Shown one piece after another: positions 31,366 through 43,450 of a stretch of DNA of 64,000 nt. The stretch is from Apoderus coryli (taxonomy: Eukaryota > Arthropoda > Insecta > Coleoptera > Attelabidae). The first letter of the stretch is position 1. Each line of letters starts with the position of its first letter. The DNA lies in assembly GCA_911728435.2 (NCBI GenBank), contig OU452206.1, forward strand, positions 186,001-250,000, written 5' to 3'. The notes under the pieces are model-generated. The model saw only the letters and a list, made by a program, of their open reading frames with translations. It was not told where the DNA came from and did not search any database. Both the position numbers and the translations under genes were made by a program.

Positions 31366-33945
31366 TTATTTATCTGTGATAGAAAGAGACTTGAAGAATT
31401 TAGTAGATGTAAAGTCAGTCTGTTCATTAAGGCAAATGATTGAAGGTGTGTTATTTTTAATAGTTATCTCCATAATTTCAAGGGTGTTTAACAACGTGCC
31501 TTTGTTACATATGTGTAAAAGTGTAACATCTCTTGTGGGATCGAAGTTATGATTAAAATTTATAATGTGGTTTGCGAAGGATGATTTGCTATTTATGTTG
31601 GTATGGTTCTGTGATTTTGCTTTAGTGATGATTTTGTGATGTTCGTCAATTCTAGTTTTGAGTGCTCTACCTGACTGACCAACATACTCAGCTGCACAAT
31701 TAGGGTCTCCACATTTAAGAGAATACACTCCGGATTTTGAGGACCAGTGAGATTTGTCTTTGCTATTGTTAAGAGAGAGATTGATAGTGTTGCTTGTACG
31801 AAAGCATATGTTTATGTTATACTGGTCGTAAATCTTTTTTAGTTGTATACAAAATGGGTGTATATATGTAATTGGGTAGAATTTAGGTAATGTTCTAGTA
31901 GTGGTGTCCATTAGATTTTTATGTATAAATTTATTTATGTTTTTGTAGTAAATTCTATTAATTGTTGCAATTGGATATCCATTGGTTTTTGCCAGATGGT
32001 ATATAATGGAGAGTTCTTCATTAAAGTGTTGAGGCGACATTGGTATATTGAACAATCTATAGAAGAATGAATTGAAAGCAGCAAATTTATGAGAATATGG
32101 GTGGTTCGAAGTGAATGGTATAGTGACATCTGTACTTGTGCTCTTGTGGTATATCGAGTATGACAAATGGTTAGAGTTTCGATGGATTCTTACGTCCAGA
32201 AAAGGTAGGCTATGATTGTTCTCTATCTCTACGGTGAACTGTATACGGTTATGTATGGTATTCATGAATGCGAGAGTATTATTTAAGTCTTCATTGGAGC
32301 CTTGGAAGACTGCTAGAATGTCATCAACATATCGAAAATATGTAATGAAGTGGTTTCCGTAAGTGGGATGACTTAATATTTTTTGTTCTAGGTTAGTCAT
32401 GAATACCTCTGCTAATAGTGACGAAGTGGAAGCTCCCATTGCAAGACCATCGTTCTGTTTATATATTATATTGTTAAACTGGAAGAAATTTTGGTCTACC
32501 GCAACATTCAGTAGGTTAATGATGTCTTGGACGCAATCATTACTAAGAGAAGAATGTGTGGAAAGAAGTTCTTGGACTAAAGTTATGCTTTCGTTAAGTG
32601 GGACACTTGGAAAAAGGTTTTTAACGTCAAACGAAACTAGGAACGCGTTGTTCGGGCAGTGTATATCTTTCAGTTTATGGCACAATTCAATCGAGTTATT
32701 TATTGAATATGGTGGCCTGAACTCTGTGTGTTTCTTGATTACATAATTTAGCCATTTAGACAGTTTAGCTGCTGGGGAAGTAGAGTAGCAAACTATAGGT
32801 CGAACCGGCATGTTTAATTTGTGAGTTTTAATTTGTGCTCTTAACATAGGTATCTGTGGGTTCATATTAATTAGTTTATATTTGTTAGTATGTAATTCGG
32901 ACAATGTATTTTTCGCCGCCTCTATTGTTTTTCTAAGTTTTGTTTGATAATTATTGAGTGGGTTTGTCTGTAATATAGAGAAGTCTGGTGTATTAAGAAA
33001 ATCATTAACTTTAGTGATATATGTGTCTTTATCACAGATGACCGTACAGTTGCTTTTATCGCTTTTACTCAGGATTAAATTATTCTCGGATAATTTAGTT
33101 TTGATATTTTTAATAATTTTTGTTTCTTGTGACTTTAAGTTATTAGTGTTTGTGTGATTCTTATATGTGTCATTCAAAAGTTTAGAAACATTAGCGTGTA
33201 TAATTTCTTTTTCAGGGGGATTTGTTATTTCTAGGATAGTTTCGCATTCTGCGGCTATGATTTTAAGACTTTTATTGTTTAAATTATTGTGTATATTATA
33301 TTTTAGACCTTTATCGAGAAGATTCAATTCTTGGTTAGAGAATGTAGTGTTGGAAAGGTTAAGTGTTCGAGTATGGAATTGAAAGTTATTGTGTACGATA
33401 TTATGAGGGAATTGTTCATTAAAATTTTGGTTATAAAATGGTATATTATTGTCGTTGAATGATACATTGTCCTGTAAATCATTGTTGTCATAAACTAAAT
33501 GTCTATAATTAGTGGGTTGATTAGTATAAGTTCTAGTTTTAAGAGATTCAAATTTGTATTGTAATCTATTTTCTTTAACGGTACCTTTTTGATGTACAAT
33601 ATCACGGATTTTCATTTGTAGTGCGTCCCATTCAAGTTGATGTAGTTCCTTAACTAGTGCCATTGTAACGTAATGAAGTTTCATATCGATCATACTCTGT
33701 TTTCTGTGTAGTTGTTTTATTTCTTCTCTCAACCATGTTCGTTTGGCTGCCTCAATTGCTTTTTGGGCGGATGGAGAGCTGTTCTTGGTTCTAATTTGTA
33801 TATATCTAGGTGTTAGCCCGTTATTTTTACATTTGCAGTTGAAGTAGATGTCCAGTTTCACATATTTTCTTTGGATTGACAATTTCTCGTATTCTCGGAC
33901 TAAAGTAGCTTGACTAGCATTATTTATTTTAAAGAAGTAGTCCAT
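31366..33945 (-). CDS. PLE copy A: reverse transcriptase with GIY-YIG endonuclease
   Basis: A complete 859-codon ORF from ATG at 33943-33945. Penelope-type RT spans about residues 300-650, with FDVKNLFPSVP (439-449), DGLAMGASTSSL (499-510) and YVDD (539-542). The C-terminal GIY-YIG endonuclease has GVY (739-741), YVG (754-756), Arg765 and Glu823/826, with Cys residues nearby as in Penelope. RT and endonuclease carry out target-primed reverse transcription. Copy A differs from all other copies at three residues clustered in the N-terminal part (Ala66, Asn164, Tyr171). The product looks full length and undamaged. Confidence 0.92.
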   Translation of the reverse strand: MDYFFKINNASQATLVREYEKLSIQRKYVKLDIYFNCKCKNNGLTPRYIQIRTKNSSPSAQKAIEAAKRTWLREEIKQLHRKQSMIDMKLHYVTMALVKELHQLEWDALQMKIRDIVHQKGTVKENRLQYKFESLKTRTYTNQPTNYRHLVYDNNDLQDNVSFNDNNIPFYNQNFNEQFPHNIVHNNFQFHTRTLNLSNTTFSNQELNLLDKGLKYNIHNNLNNKSLKIIAAECETILEITNPPEKEIIHANVSKLLNDTYKNHTNTNNLKSQETKIIKNIKTKLSENNLILSKSDKSNCTVICDKDTYITKVNDFLNTPDFSILQTNPLNNYQTKLRKTIEAAKNTLSELHTNKYKLINMNPQIPMLRAQIKTHKLNMPVRPIVCYSTSPAAKLSKWLNYVIKKHTEFRPPYSINNSIELCHKLKDIHCPNNAFLVSFDVKNLFPSVPLNESITLVQELLSTHSSLSNDCVQDIINLLNVAVDQNFFQFNNIIYKQNDGLAMGASTSSLLAEVFMTNLEQKILSHPTYGNHFITYFRYVDDILAVFQGSNEDLNNTLAFMNTIHNRIQFTVEIENNHSLPFLDVRIHRNSNHLSYSIYHKSTSTDVTIPFTSNHPYSHKFAAFNSFFYRLFNIPMSPQHFNEELSIIYHLAKTNGYPIATINRIYYKNINKFIHKNLMDTTTRTLPKFYPITYIHPFCIQLKKIYDQYNINICFRTSNTINLSLNNSKDKSHWSSKSGVYSLKCGDPNCAAEYVGQSGRALKTRIDEHHKIITKAKSQNHTNINSKSSFANHIINFNHNFDPTRDVTLLHICNKGTLLNTLEIMEITIKNNTPSIICLNEQTDFTSTKFFKSLSITDK

Positions 33946-34638
33946 TCTGAAGTGGAGTGAATGTATTGTAGTAGGAAATAAAAGTCTGACTCCACAAAAT
34001 CAATTTAATACGTTACACTCAATGTGTTACATCCAAACATGTTTCGAAGCTCACTAGCTTCATCATCAGTGGTAAATTTCGAGAGAAAATTGTATTTGCA
34101 AATATTACATATGACTAGGTTGAGAGTAATGTGTTGAAGTCTGAAAAAGGACCTTTTTTGTTATAATGTAGTTACGTTGTTGTAATTAAATAACTCACCA
34201 TTTTGAGGAAAAAATTTTTGTTAATGTTATTAAAATAAAATCATGTTAACATATGTTATATCTGGTTTTTCTTTTTTGTGATCATTGCAGAATAGAATTT
34301 TTTAACAAAGTTGTGGTCTGTCTTTCTACGCAGTACCTGATAGACAAAATGGTTGATATTCGATTGTTAATAATAATAATATTCAAAATTGGTGGTATGT
34401 ATGTATGTCTTTGACAATGGTTATACATTCAATAAACAAACACAATGCCGATATGCAACCAATCAAGCATCTCTAAGTTATATTTAAATGTTGATATACG
34501 TGACCGTAATAGCATCATCATGTTATAATCTATTATGAGAGGATGTTACATGTAATTATACGTTCTTGTTTATTGTTTTATTATAAATTATGTTTATGTG
34601 TTAATGTTACAGATGGAGGTTCGACTGAGATGCATAAG
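33946..34638 (-). repeat. PLE pseudo-LTR between copies A and B, 212-bp deletion
   Basis: Lacks the 212 bp that other spacers carry between GGTATGTATG and ATGTCTTTGAC (junction near 34400). The hammerhead-like block is retained (CTGATGA at 34069-34063 on the minus strand). Confidence 0.75.
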
Positions 34639-37218
34639 TTATTTATCTGTGATAGAAAGAGACTTGAAGAATTTAGTAGATGTAAAGTCAGTCTGTTCAT
34701 TAAGGCAAATGATTGAAGGTGTGTTATTTTTAATAGTTATCTCCATAATTTCAAGGGTGTTTAACAACGTGCCTTTGTTACATATGTGTAAAAGTGTAAC
34801 ATCTCTTGTGGGATCGAAGTTATGATTAAAATTTATAATGTGGTTTGCGAAGGATGATTTGCTATTTATGTTGGTATGGTTCTGTGATTTTGCTTTAGTG
34901 ATGATTTTGTGATGTTCGTCAATTCTAGTTTTGAGTGCTCTACCTGACTGACCAACATACTCAGCTGCACAATTAGGGTCTCCACATTTAAGAGAATACA
35001 CTCCGGATTTTGAGGACCAGTGAGATTTGTCTTTGCTATTGTTAAGAGAGAGATTGATAGTGTTGCTTGTACGAAAGCATATGTTTATGTTATACTGGTC
35101 GTAAATCTTTTTTAGTTGTATACAAAATGGGTGTATATATGTAATTGGGTAGAATTTAGGTAATGTTCTAGTAGTGGTGTCCATTAGATTTTTATGTATA
35201 AATTTATTTATGTTTTTGTAGTAAATTCTATTAATTGTTGCAATTGGATATCCATTGGTTTTTGCCAGATGGTATATAATGGAGAGTTCTTCATTAAAGT
35301 GTTGAGGCGACATTGGTATATTGAACAATCTATAGAAGAATGAATTGAAAGCAGCAAATTTATGAGAATATGGGTGGTTCGAAGTGAATGGTATAGTGAC
35401 ATCTGTACTTGTGCTCTTGTGGTATATCGAGTATGACAAATGGTTAGAGTTTCGATGGATTCTTACGTCCAGAAAAGGTAGGCTATGATTGTTCTCTATC
35501 TCTACGGTGAACTGTATACGGTTATGTATGGTATTCATGAATGCGAGAGTATTATTTAAGTCTTCATTGGAGCCTTGGAAGACTGCTAGAATGTCATCAA
35601 CATATCGAAAATATGTAATGAAGTGGTTTCCGTAAGTGGGATGACTTAATATTTTTTGTTCTAGGTTAGTCATGAATACCTCTGCTAATAGTGACGAAGT
35701 GGAAGCTCCCATTGCAAGACCATCGTTCTGTTTATATATTATATTGTTAAACTGGAAGAAATTTTGGTCTACCGCAACATTCAGTAGGTTAATGATGTCT
35801 TGGACGCAATCATTACTAAGAGAAGAATGTGTGGAAAGAAGTTCTTGGACTAAAGTTATGCTTTCGTTAAGTGGGACACTTGGAAAAAGGTTTTTAACGT
35901 CAAACGAAACTAGGAACGCGTTGTTCGGGCAGTGTATATCTTTCAGTTTATGGCACAATTCAATCGAGTTATTTATTGAATATGGTGGCCTGAACTCTGT
36001 GTGTTTCTTGATTACATAATTTAGCCATTTAGACAGTTTAGCTGCTGGGGAAGTAGAGTAGCAAACTATAGGTCGAACCGGCATGTTTAATTTGTGAGTT
36101 TTAATTTGTGCTCTTAACATAGGTATCTGTGGGTTCATATTAATTAGTTTATATTTGTTAGTATGTAATTCGGACAATGTATTTTTCGCCGCCTCTATTG
36201 TTTTTCTAAGTTTTGTTTGATAATTATTGAGTGGGTTTGTCTGTAATATAGAGAAGTCTGGTGTATTAAGAAAATCATTAACTTTAGTGATATATGTGTC
36301 TTTATCACAGATGACCGTACAGTTGCTTTTATCGCTTTTACTCAGGATTAAATTATTCTCGGATAATTTAGTTTTGATATTTTTAATAATTTTTGTTTCT
36401 TGTGACTTTAAGTTATTAGTGTTTGTGTGATTCTTATATGTGTCATTCAAAAGTTTAGAAACATTAGCGTGTATAATTTCTTTTTCAGGGGGATTTGTTA
36501 TTTCTAGGATAGTTTCGCATTCTGCGGCTATGATTTTAAGACTTTTATTGTTTAAATTATTGTGTATATTATATTTTAGACCTTTATCGAGAAGATTCAA
36601 TTCTTGGTTAGAGAATGTAGTGTTGGAAAGGTTAAGTGTTCGAGTATGGAATTGAAAGTTATTGTGTACGATATTATGAGGGAATTGTTCATTAAAATTT
36701 TGGTTATCAAATGGTATATTATTGTCGTCGAATGATACATTGTCCTGTAAATCATTGTTGTCATAAACTAAATGTCTATAATTAGTGGGTTGATTAGTAT
36801 AAGTTCTAGTTTTAAGAGATTCAAATTTGTATTGTAATCTATTTTCTTTAACGGTACCTTTTTGATGTACAATATCACGGATTTTCATTTGTAGTGCGTC
36901 CCATTCAAGTTGATGTAGTTCCTTAACTAGTGCCATTGTAACGTAATGAAGTTTCATATCGATCATACTCTGTTTTCTGTGTAGTTGTTTTATTTCTTCT
37001 CTCAACCATGTTCGTTTGGCTGTCTCAATTGCTTTTTGGGCGGATGGAGAGCTGTTCTTGGTTCTAATTTGTATATATCTAGGTGTTAGCCCGTTATTTT
37101 TACATTTGCAGTTGAAGTAGATGTCCAGTTTCACATATTTTCTTTGGATTGACAATTTCTCGTATTCTCGGACTAAAGTAGCTTGACTAGCATTATTTAT
37201 TTTAAAGAAGTAGTCCAT
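34639..37218 (-). CDS. PLE copy B: RT with GIY-YIG endonuclease
   Basis: Intact 859-codon ORF with all RT and GIY-YIG residues listed for copy A. It has the majority residues Thr66, Asp164 and Asp171. Confidence 0.92.
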   Translation of the reverse strand: MDYFFKINNASQATLVREYEKLSIQRKYVKLDIYFNCKCKNNGLTPRYIQIRTKNSSPSAQKAIETAKRTWLREEIKQLHRKQSMIDMKLHYVTMALVKELHQLEWDALQMKIRDIVHQKGTVKENRLQYKFESLKTRTYTNQPTNYRHLVYDNNDLQDNVSFDDNNIPFDNQNFNEQFPHNIVHNNFQFHTRTLNLSNTTFSNQELNLLDKGLKYNIHNNLNNKSLKIIAAECETILEITNPPEKEIIHANVSKLLNDTYKNHTNTNNLKSQETKIIKNIKTKLSENNLILSKSDKSNCTVICDKDTYITKVNDFLNTPDFSILQTNPLNNYQTKLRKTIEAAKNTLSELHTNKYKLINMNPQIPMLRAQIKTHKLNMPVRPIVCYSTSPAAKLSKWLNYVIKKHTEFRPPYSINNSIELCHKLKDIHCPNNAFLVSFDVKNLFPSVPLNESITLVQELLSTHSSLSNDCVQDIINLLNVAVDQNFFQFNNIIYKQNDGLAMGASTSSLLAEVFMTNLEQKILSHPTYGNHFITYFRYVDDILAVFQGSNEDLNNTLAFMNTIHNRIQFTVEIENNHSLPFLDVRIHRNSNHLSYSIYHKSTSTDVTIPFTSNHPYSHKFAAFNSFFYRLFNIPMSPQHFNEELSIIYHLAKTNGYPIATINRIYYKNINKFIHKNLMDTTTRTLPKFYPITYIHPFCIQLKKIYDQYNINICFRTSNTINLSLNNSKDKSHWSSKSGVYSLKCGDPNCAAEYVGQSGRALKTRIDEHHKIITKAKSQNHTNINSKSSFANHIINFNHNFDPTRDVTLLHICNKGTLLNTLEIMEITIKNNTPSIICLNEQTDFTSTKFFKSLSITDK

Positions 37219-38123
37219 TCTGAAGTGGAGTGAATGTATTGTAGTAGGAAATAAAAGTCTGACTCCACAAAATCAATTTAATACGTTACACTCAATGTGT
37301 TACATCCAAACATGTTTCGAAGCTCACTAGCTTCATCATCAGTGGTAAATTTCGAGAGAAAATTGTATTTGCAAATATTACATATGACTAGGTTGAGAGT
37401 AATGTGTTGAAGTCTGAAAAAGGACCTTTTTTGTTATAATGTAGTTACGTTGTTGTAATTAAATAACTCACCATTTTGAGGAAAAAATTTTTGTTAATGT
37501 TATTAAAATAAAATCATGTTAACATATGTTATATCTGGTTTTTCTTTTTTGTGATCATTGCAGAATAGAATTTTTTAACAAAGTTGTGGTCTGTCTTTCT
37601 ACGCAGTACCTGATAGACAAAATGGTTGATATTTCGATTGTTAATAATAATAATATTCAAAATTGGTGGTATGTATGTTGATCCCTCTAGTGGGTGGAGG
37701 TATAATTAAATAAATAACTATATGAATTTGTTGTTTTGAGCGCTGTCTTATTTTGCAGACTTCAACATTAACAATATGTATATGTTATCTAGAAAACTAC
37801 AATCTATACAGGAAGCACAAGTTTATATTTGTTATTACAGTTATCTTTTGTGGTATAGTAAACGATTAGTTCTACAAATTTATTCATAGATGTCTTTGAC
37901 AATGGTTATACATTCAATAAACAAACACAATGCCGATATGCAACCAATCAAGCATCTCTAAGTTATATTTAAATGTTGATATACGTGACCGTAATAGCAT
38001 CATCATGTTATAATCTATTATGAGAGGATGTTACATGTAATTATACGTTCTTGTTTATTGTTTTATTATAAATTATGTTTATGTGTTAATGTTACAGATG
38101 GAGGTTCGACTGAGATGCATAAG
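37219..38123 (-). repeat. PLE pseudo-LTR between copies B and C
   Basis: Full-length 905-bp inter-ORF region with the hammerhead-like block (CTGATGA at 37342-37336, minus strand) and the candidate 5'-leader intron. Confidence 0.75.
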
Positions 38124-40703
38124 TTATTTATCTGTGATAGAAAGAGACTTGAAGAATTTAGTAGATGTAAAGTCAGTCTGTTCATTAAGGCAAATGATTG
38201 AAGGTGTGTTATTTTTAATAGTTATCTCCATAATTTCAAGGGTGTTTAACAACGTGCCTTTGTTACATATGTGTAAAAGTGTAACATCTCTTGTGGGATC
38301 GAAGTTATGATTAAAATTTATAATGTGGTTTGCGAAGGATGATTTGCTATTTATGTTGGTATGGTTCTGTGATTTTGCTTTAGTGATGATTTTGTGATGT
38401 TCGTCAATTCTAGTTTTGAGTGCTCTACCTGACTGACCAACATACTCAGCTGCACAATTAGGGTCTCCACATTTAAGAGAATACACTCCGGATTTTGAGG
38501 ACCAGTGAGATTTGTCTTTGCTATTGTTAAGAGAGAGATTGATAGTGTTGCTTGTACGAAAGCATATGTTTATGTTATACTGGTCGTAAATCTTTTTTAG
38601 TTGTATACAAAATGGGTGTATATATGTAATTGGGTAGAATTTAGGTAATGTTCTAGTAGTGGTGTCCATTAGATTTTTATGTATAAATTTATTTATGTTT
38701 TTGTAGTAAATTCTATTAATTGTTGCAATTGGATATCCATTGGTTTTTGCCAGATGGTATATAATGGAGAGTTCTTCATTAAAGTGTTGAGGCGACATTG
38801 GTATATTGAACAATCTATAGAAGAATGAATTGAAAGCAGCAAATTTATGAGAATATGGGTGGTTCGAAGTGAATGGTATAGTGACATCTGTACTTGTGCT
38901 CTTGTGGTATATCGAGTATGACAAATGGTTAGAGTTTCGATGGATTCTTACGTCCAGAAAAGGTAGGCTATGATTGTTCTCTATCTCTACGGTGAACTGT
39001 ATACGGTTATGTATGGTATTCATGAATGCGAGAGTATTATTTAAGTCTTCATTGGAGCCTTGGAAGACTGCTAGAATGTCATCAACATATCGAAAATATG
39101 TAATGAAGTGGTTTCCGTAAGTGGGATGACTTAATATTTTTTGTTCTAGGTTAGTCATGAATACCTCTGCTAATAGTGACGAAGTGGAAGCTCCCATTGC
39201 AAGACCATCGTTCTGTTTATATATTATATTGTTAAACTGGAAGAAATTTTGGTCTACCGCAACATTCAGTAGGTTAATGATGTCTTGGACGCAATCATTA
39301 CTAAGAGAAGAATGTGTGGAAAGAAGTTCTTGGACTAAAGTTATGCTTTCGTTAAGTGGGACACTTGGAAAAAGGTTTTTAACGTCAAACGAAACTAGGA
39401 ACGCGTTGTTCGGGCAGTGTATATCTTTCAGTTTATGGCACAATTCAATCGAGTTATTTATTGAATATGGTGGCCTGAACTCTGTGTGTTTCTTGATTAC
39501 ATAATTTAGCCATTTAGACAGTTTAGCTGCTGGGGAAGTAGAGTAGCAAACTATAGGTCGAACCGGCATGTTTAATTTGTGAGTTTTAATTTGTGCTCTT
39601 AACATAGGTATCTGTGGGTTCATATTAATTAGTTTATATTTGTTAGTATGTAATTCGGACAATGTATTTTTCGCCGCCTCTATTGTTTTTCTAAGTTTTG
39701 TTTGATAATTATTGAGTGGGTTTGTCTGTAATATAGAGAAGTCTGGTGTATTAAGAAAATCATTAACTTTAGTGATATATGTGTCTTTATCACAGATGAC
39801 CGTACAGTTGCTTTTATCGCTTTTACTCAGGATTAAATTATTCTCGGATAATTTAGTTTTGATATTTTTAATAATTTTTGTTTCTTGTGACTTTAAGTTA
39901 TTAGTGTTTGTGTGATTCTTATATGTGTCATTCAAAAGTTTAGAAACATTAGCGTGTATAATTTCTTTTTCAGGGGGATTTGTTATTTCTAGGATAGTTT
40001 CGCATTCTGCGGCTATGATTTTAAGACTTTTATTGTTTAAATTATTGTGTATATTATATTTTAGACCTTTATCGAGAAGATTCAATTCTTGGTTAGAGAA
40101 TGTAGTGTTGGAAAGGTTAAGTGTTCGAGTATGGAATTGAAAGTTATTGTGTACGATATTATGAGGGAATTGTTCATTAAAATTTTGGTTATCAAATGGT
40201 ATATTATTGTCGTCGAATGATACATTGTCCTGTAAATCATTGTTGTCATAAACTAAATGTCTATAATTAGTGGGTTGATTAGTATAAGTTCTAGTTTTAA
40301 GAGATTCAAATTTGTATTGTAATCTATTTTCTTTAACGGTACCTTTTTGATGTACAATATCACGGATTTTCATTTGTAGTGCGTCCCATTCAAGTTGATG
40401 TAGTTCCTTAACTAGTGCCATTGTAACGTAATGAAGTTTCATATCGATCATACTCTGTTTTCTGTGTAGTTGTTTTATTTCTTCTCTCAACCATGTTCGT
40501 TTGGCTGTCTCAATTGCTTTTTGGGCGGATGGAGAGCTGTTCTTGGTTCTAATTTGTATATATCTAGGTGTTAGCCCGTTATTTTTACATTTGCAGTTGA
40601 AGTAGATGTCCAGTTTCACATATTTTCTTTGGATTGACAATTTCTCGTATTCTCGGACTAAAGTAGCTTGACTAGCATTATTTATTTTAAAGAAGTAGTC
40701 CAT
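38124..40703 (-). CDS. PLE copy C: RT with GIY-YIG endonuclease
   Basis: Intact 859-codon ORF whose predicted protein is identical to copy B. One substitution lies just upstream of its start (near 40709: CTACAG instead of CTTCAG on the minus strand). Confidence 0.92.
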   Translation of the reverse strand: MDYFFKINNASQATLVREYEKLSIQRKYVKLDIYFNCKCKNNGLTPRYIQIRTKNSSPSAQKAIETAKRTWLREEIKQLHRKQSMIDMKLHYVTMALVKELHQLEWDALQMKIRDIVHQKGTVKENRLQYKFESLKTRTYTNQPTNYRHLVYDNNDLQDNVSFDDNNIPFDNQNFNEQFPHNIVHNNFQFHTRTLNLSNTTFSNQELNLLDKGLKYNIHNNLNNKSLKIIAAECETILEITNPPEKEIIHANVSKLLNDTYKNHTNTNNLKSQETKIIKNIKTKLSENNLILSKSDKSNCTVICDKDTYITKVNDFLNTPDFSILQTNPLNNYQTKLRKTIEAAKNTLSELHTNKYKLINMNPQIPMLRAQIKTHKLNMPVRPIVCYSTSPAAKLSKWLNYVIKKHTEFRPPYSINNSIELCHKLKDIHCPNNAFLVSFDVKNLFPSVPLNESITLVQELLSTHSSLSNDCVQDIINLLNVAVDQNFFQFNNIIYKQNDGLAMGASTSSLLAEVFMTNLEQKILSHPTYGNHFITYFRYVDDILAVFQGSNEDLNNTLAFMNTIHNRIQFTVEIENNHSLPFLDVRIHRNSNHLSYSIYHKSTSTDVTIPFTSNHPYSHKFAAFNSFFYRLFNIPMSPQHFNEELSIIYHLAKTNGYPIATINRIYYKNINKFIHKNLMDTTTRTLPKFYPITYIHPFCIQLKKIYDQYNINICFRTSNTINLSLNNSKDKSHWSSKSGVYSLKCGDPNCAAEYVGQSGRALKTRIDEHHKIITKAKSQNHTNINSKSSFANHIINFNHNFDPTRDVTLLHICNKGTLLNTLEIMEITIKNNTPSIICLNEQTDFTSTKFFKSLSITDK

Positions 40704-41608
40704 TCTGTAGTGGAGTGAATGTATTGTAGTAGGAAATAAAAGTCTGACTCCACAAAATCAATTTAATACGTTACACTCAATGTGTTACATCCAAACATGT
40801 TTCGAAGCTCACTAGCTTCATCATCAGTGGTAAATTTCGAGAGAAAATTGTATTTGCAAATATTACATATGACTAGGTTGAGAGTAATGTGTTGAAGTCT
40901 GAAAAAGGACCTTTTTTGTTATAATGTAGTTACGTTGTTGTAATTAAATAACTCACCATTTTGAGGAAAAAATTTTTGTTAATGTTATTAAAATAAAATC
41001 ATGTTAACATATGTTATATCTGGTTTTTCTTTTTTGTGATCATTGCAGAATAGAATTTTTTAACAAAGTTGTGGTCTGTCTTTCTACGCAGTACCTGATA
41101 GACAAAATGGTTGATATTTCGATTGTTAATAATAATAATATTCAAAATTGGTGGTATGTATGTTGATCCCTCTAGTGGGTGGAGGTATAATTAAATAAAT
41201 AACTATATGAATTTGTTGTTTTGAGCGCTGTCTTATTTTGCAGACTTCAACATTAACAATATGTATATGTTATCTAGAAAACTACAATCTATACAGGAAG
41301 CACAAGTTTATATTTGTTATTACAGTTATCTTTTGTGGTATAGTAAACGATTAGTTCTACAAATTTATTCATAGATGTCTTTGACAATGGTTATACATTC
41401 AATAAACAAACACAATGCCGATATGCGACCAATCAAGCATCTCTAAGTTATATTTAAATGTTGATATACGTGACCGTAATAGCATCATCATGTTATAATC
41501 TATTATGAGAGGATGTTACATGTAATTATACGTTCTTGTTTATTGTTTTATTATAAATTATGTTTATGTGTTAATGTTACAGATGGAGGTTCGACTGAGA
41601 TGCATAAG
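40704..41608 (-). repeat. PLE pseudo-LTR between copies C and D
   Basis: Full-length inter-ORF region; hammerhead-like block with CTGATGA at 40827-40821 on the minus strand. A private substitution lies near 41427 (ATGCGACC for ATGCAACC). Confidence 0.75.
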
Positions 41609-43450
41609 TTATTTATCTGTGATAGAAAGAGACTTGAAGAATTTAGTAGATGTAAAGTCAGTCTGTTCATTAAGGCAAATGATTGAAGGTGTGTTATTTT
41701 TAATAGTTATCTCCATAATTTCAAGGGTGTTTAACAACGTGCCTTTGTTACATATGTGTAAAAGTGTAACATCTCTTGTGGGATCGAAGTTATGATTAAA
41801 ATTTATAATGTGGTTTGCGAAGGATGATTTGCTATTTATGTTGGTATGGTTCTGTGATTTTGCTTTAGTGATGATTTTGTGATGTTCGTCAATTCTAGTT
41901 TTGAGTGCTCTACCTGACTGACCAACATACTCAGCTGCACAATTAGGGTCTCCACATTTAAGAGAATACACTCCGGATTTTGAGGACCAGTGAGATTTGT
42001 CTTTGCTATTGTTAAGAGAGAGATTGATAGTGTTGCTTGTACGAAAGCATATGTTTATGTTATACTGGTCGTAAATCTTTTTTAGTTGTATACAAAATGG
42101 GTGTATATATGTAATTGGGTAGAATTTAGGTAATGTTCTAGTAGTGGTGTCCATTAGATTTTTATGTATAAATTTATTTATGTTTTTGTAGTAAATTCTA
42201 TTAATTGTTGCAATTGGATATCCATTGGTTTTTGCCAGATGGTATATAATGGAGAGTTCTTCATTAAAGTGTTGAGGCGACATTGGTATATTGAACAATC
42301 TATAGAAGAATGAATTGAAAGCAGCAAATTTATGAGAATATGGGTGGTTCGAAGTGAATGGTATAGTGACATCTGTACTTGTGCTCTTGTGGTATATCGA
42401 GTATGACAAATGGTTAGAGTTTCGATGGATTCTTACGTCCAGAAAAGGTAGGCTATGATTGTTCTCTATCTCTACGGTGAACTGTATACGGTTATGTATG
42501 GTATTCATGAATGCGAGAGTATTATTTAAGTCTTCATTGGAGCCTTGGAAGACTGCTAGAATGTCATCAACATATCGAAAATATGTAATGAAGTGGTTTC
42601 CGTAAGTGGGATGACTTAATATTTTTTGTTCTAGGTTAGTCATGAATACCTCTGCTAATAGTGACGAAGTGGAAGCTCCCATTGCAAGACCATCGTTCTG
42701 TTTATATATTATATTGTTAAACTGGAAGAAATTTTGGTCTACCGCAACATTCAGTAGGTTAATGATGTCTTGGACGCAATCATTACTAAGAGAAGAATGT
42801 GTGGAAAGAAGTTCTTGGACTAAAGTTATGCTTTCGTTAAGTGGGACACTTGGAAAAAGGTTTTTAACGTCAAACGAAACTAGGAACGCGTTGTTCGGGC
42901 AGTGTATATCTTTCAGTTTATGGCACAATTCAATCGAGTTATTTATTGAATATGGTGGCCTGAACTCTGTGTGTTTCTTGATTACATAATTTAGCCATTT
43001 AGACAGTTTAGCTGCTGGGGAAGTAGAGTAGCAAACTATAGGTCGAACCGGCATGTTTAATTTGTGAGTTTTAATTTGTGCTCTTAACATAGGTATCTGT
43101 GGGTTCATATTAATTAGTTTATATTTGTTAGTATGTAATTCGGACAATGTATTTTTCGCCGCCTCTATTGTTTTTCTAAGTTTTGTTTGATAATTATTGA
43201 GTGGGTTTGTCTGTAATATAGAGAAGTCTGGTGTATTAAGAAAATCATTAACTTTAGTGATATATGTGTCTTTATCACAGATGACCGTACAGTTGCTTTT
43301 ATCGCTTTTACTCAGGATTAAATTATTCTCGGATAATTTAGTTTTGATATTTTTAATAATTTTTGTTTCTTGTGACTTTAAGTTATTAGTGTTTGTGTGA
43401 TTCTTATATGTGTCATTCAAAAGTTTAGAAACATTAGCGTGTATAATTTC
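41609..43450 (-). pseudogene. PLE copy D: 5'-truncated RT-endonuclease
   Basis: Reading frame open from the central junction (first residue corresponds to Glu247 of the full protein) to the normal stop. All RT and GIY-YIG motifs are present but the N-terminal 246 residues and any start signal are missing. It ends at the head-to-head junction with copy E. Confidence 0.85.

Noticed and set aside
32399..32746. 115-codon antisense ORF present in every PLE copy
   Set aside because: It is the opposite strand of the RT gene and is conserved only because the copies are nearly identical; no motif.
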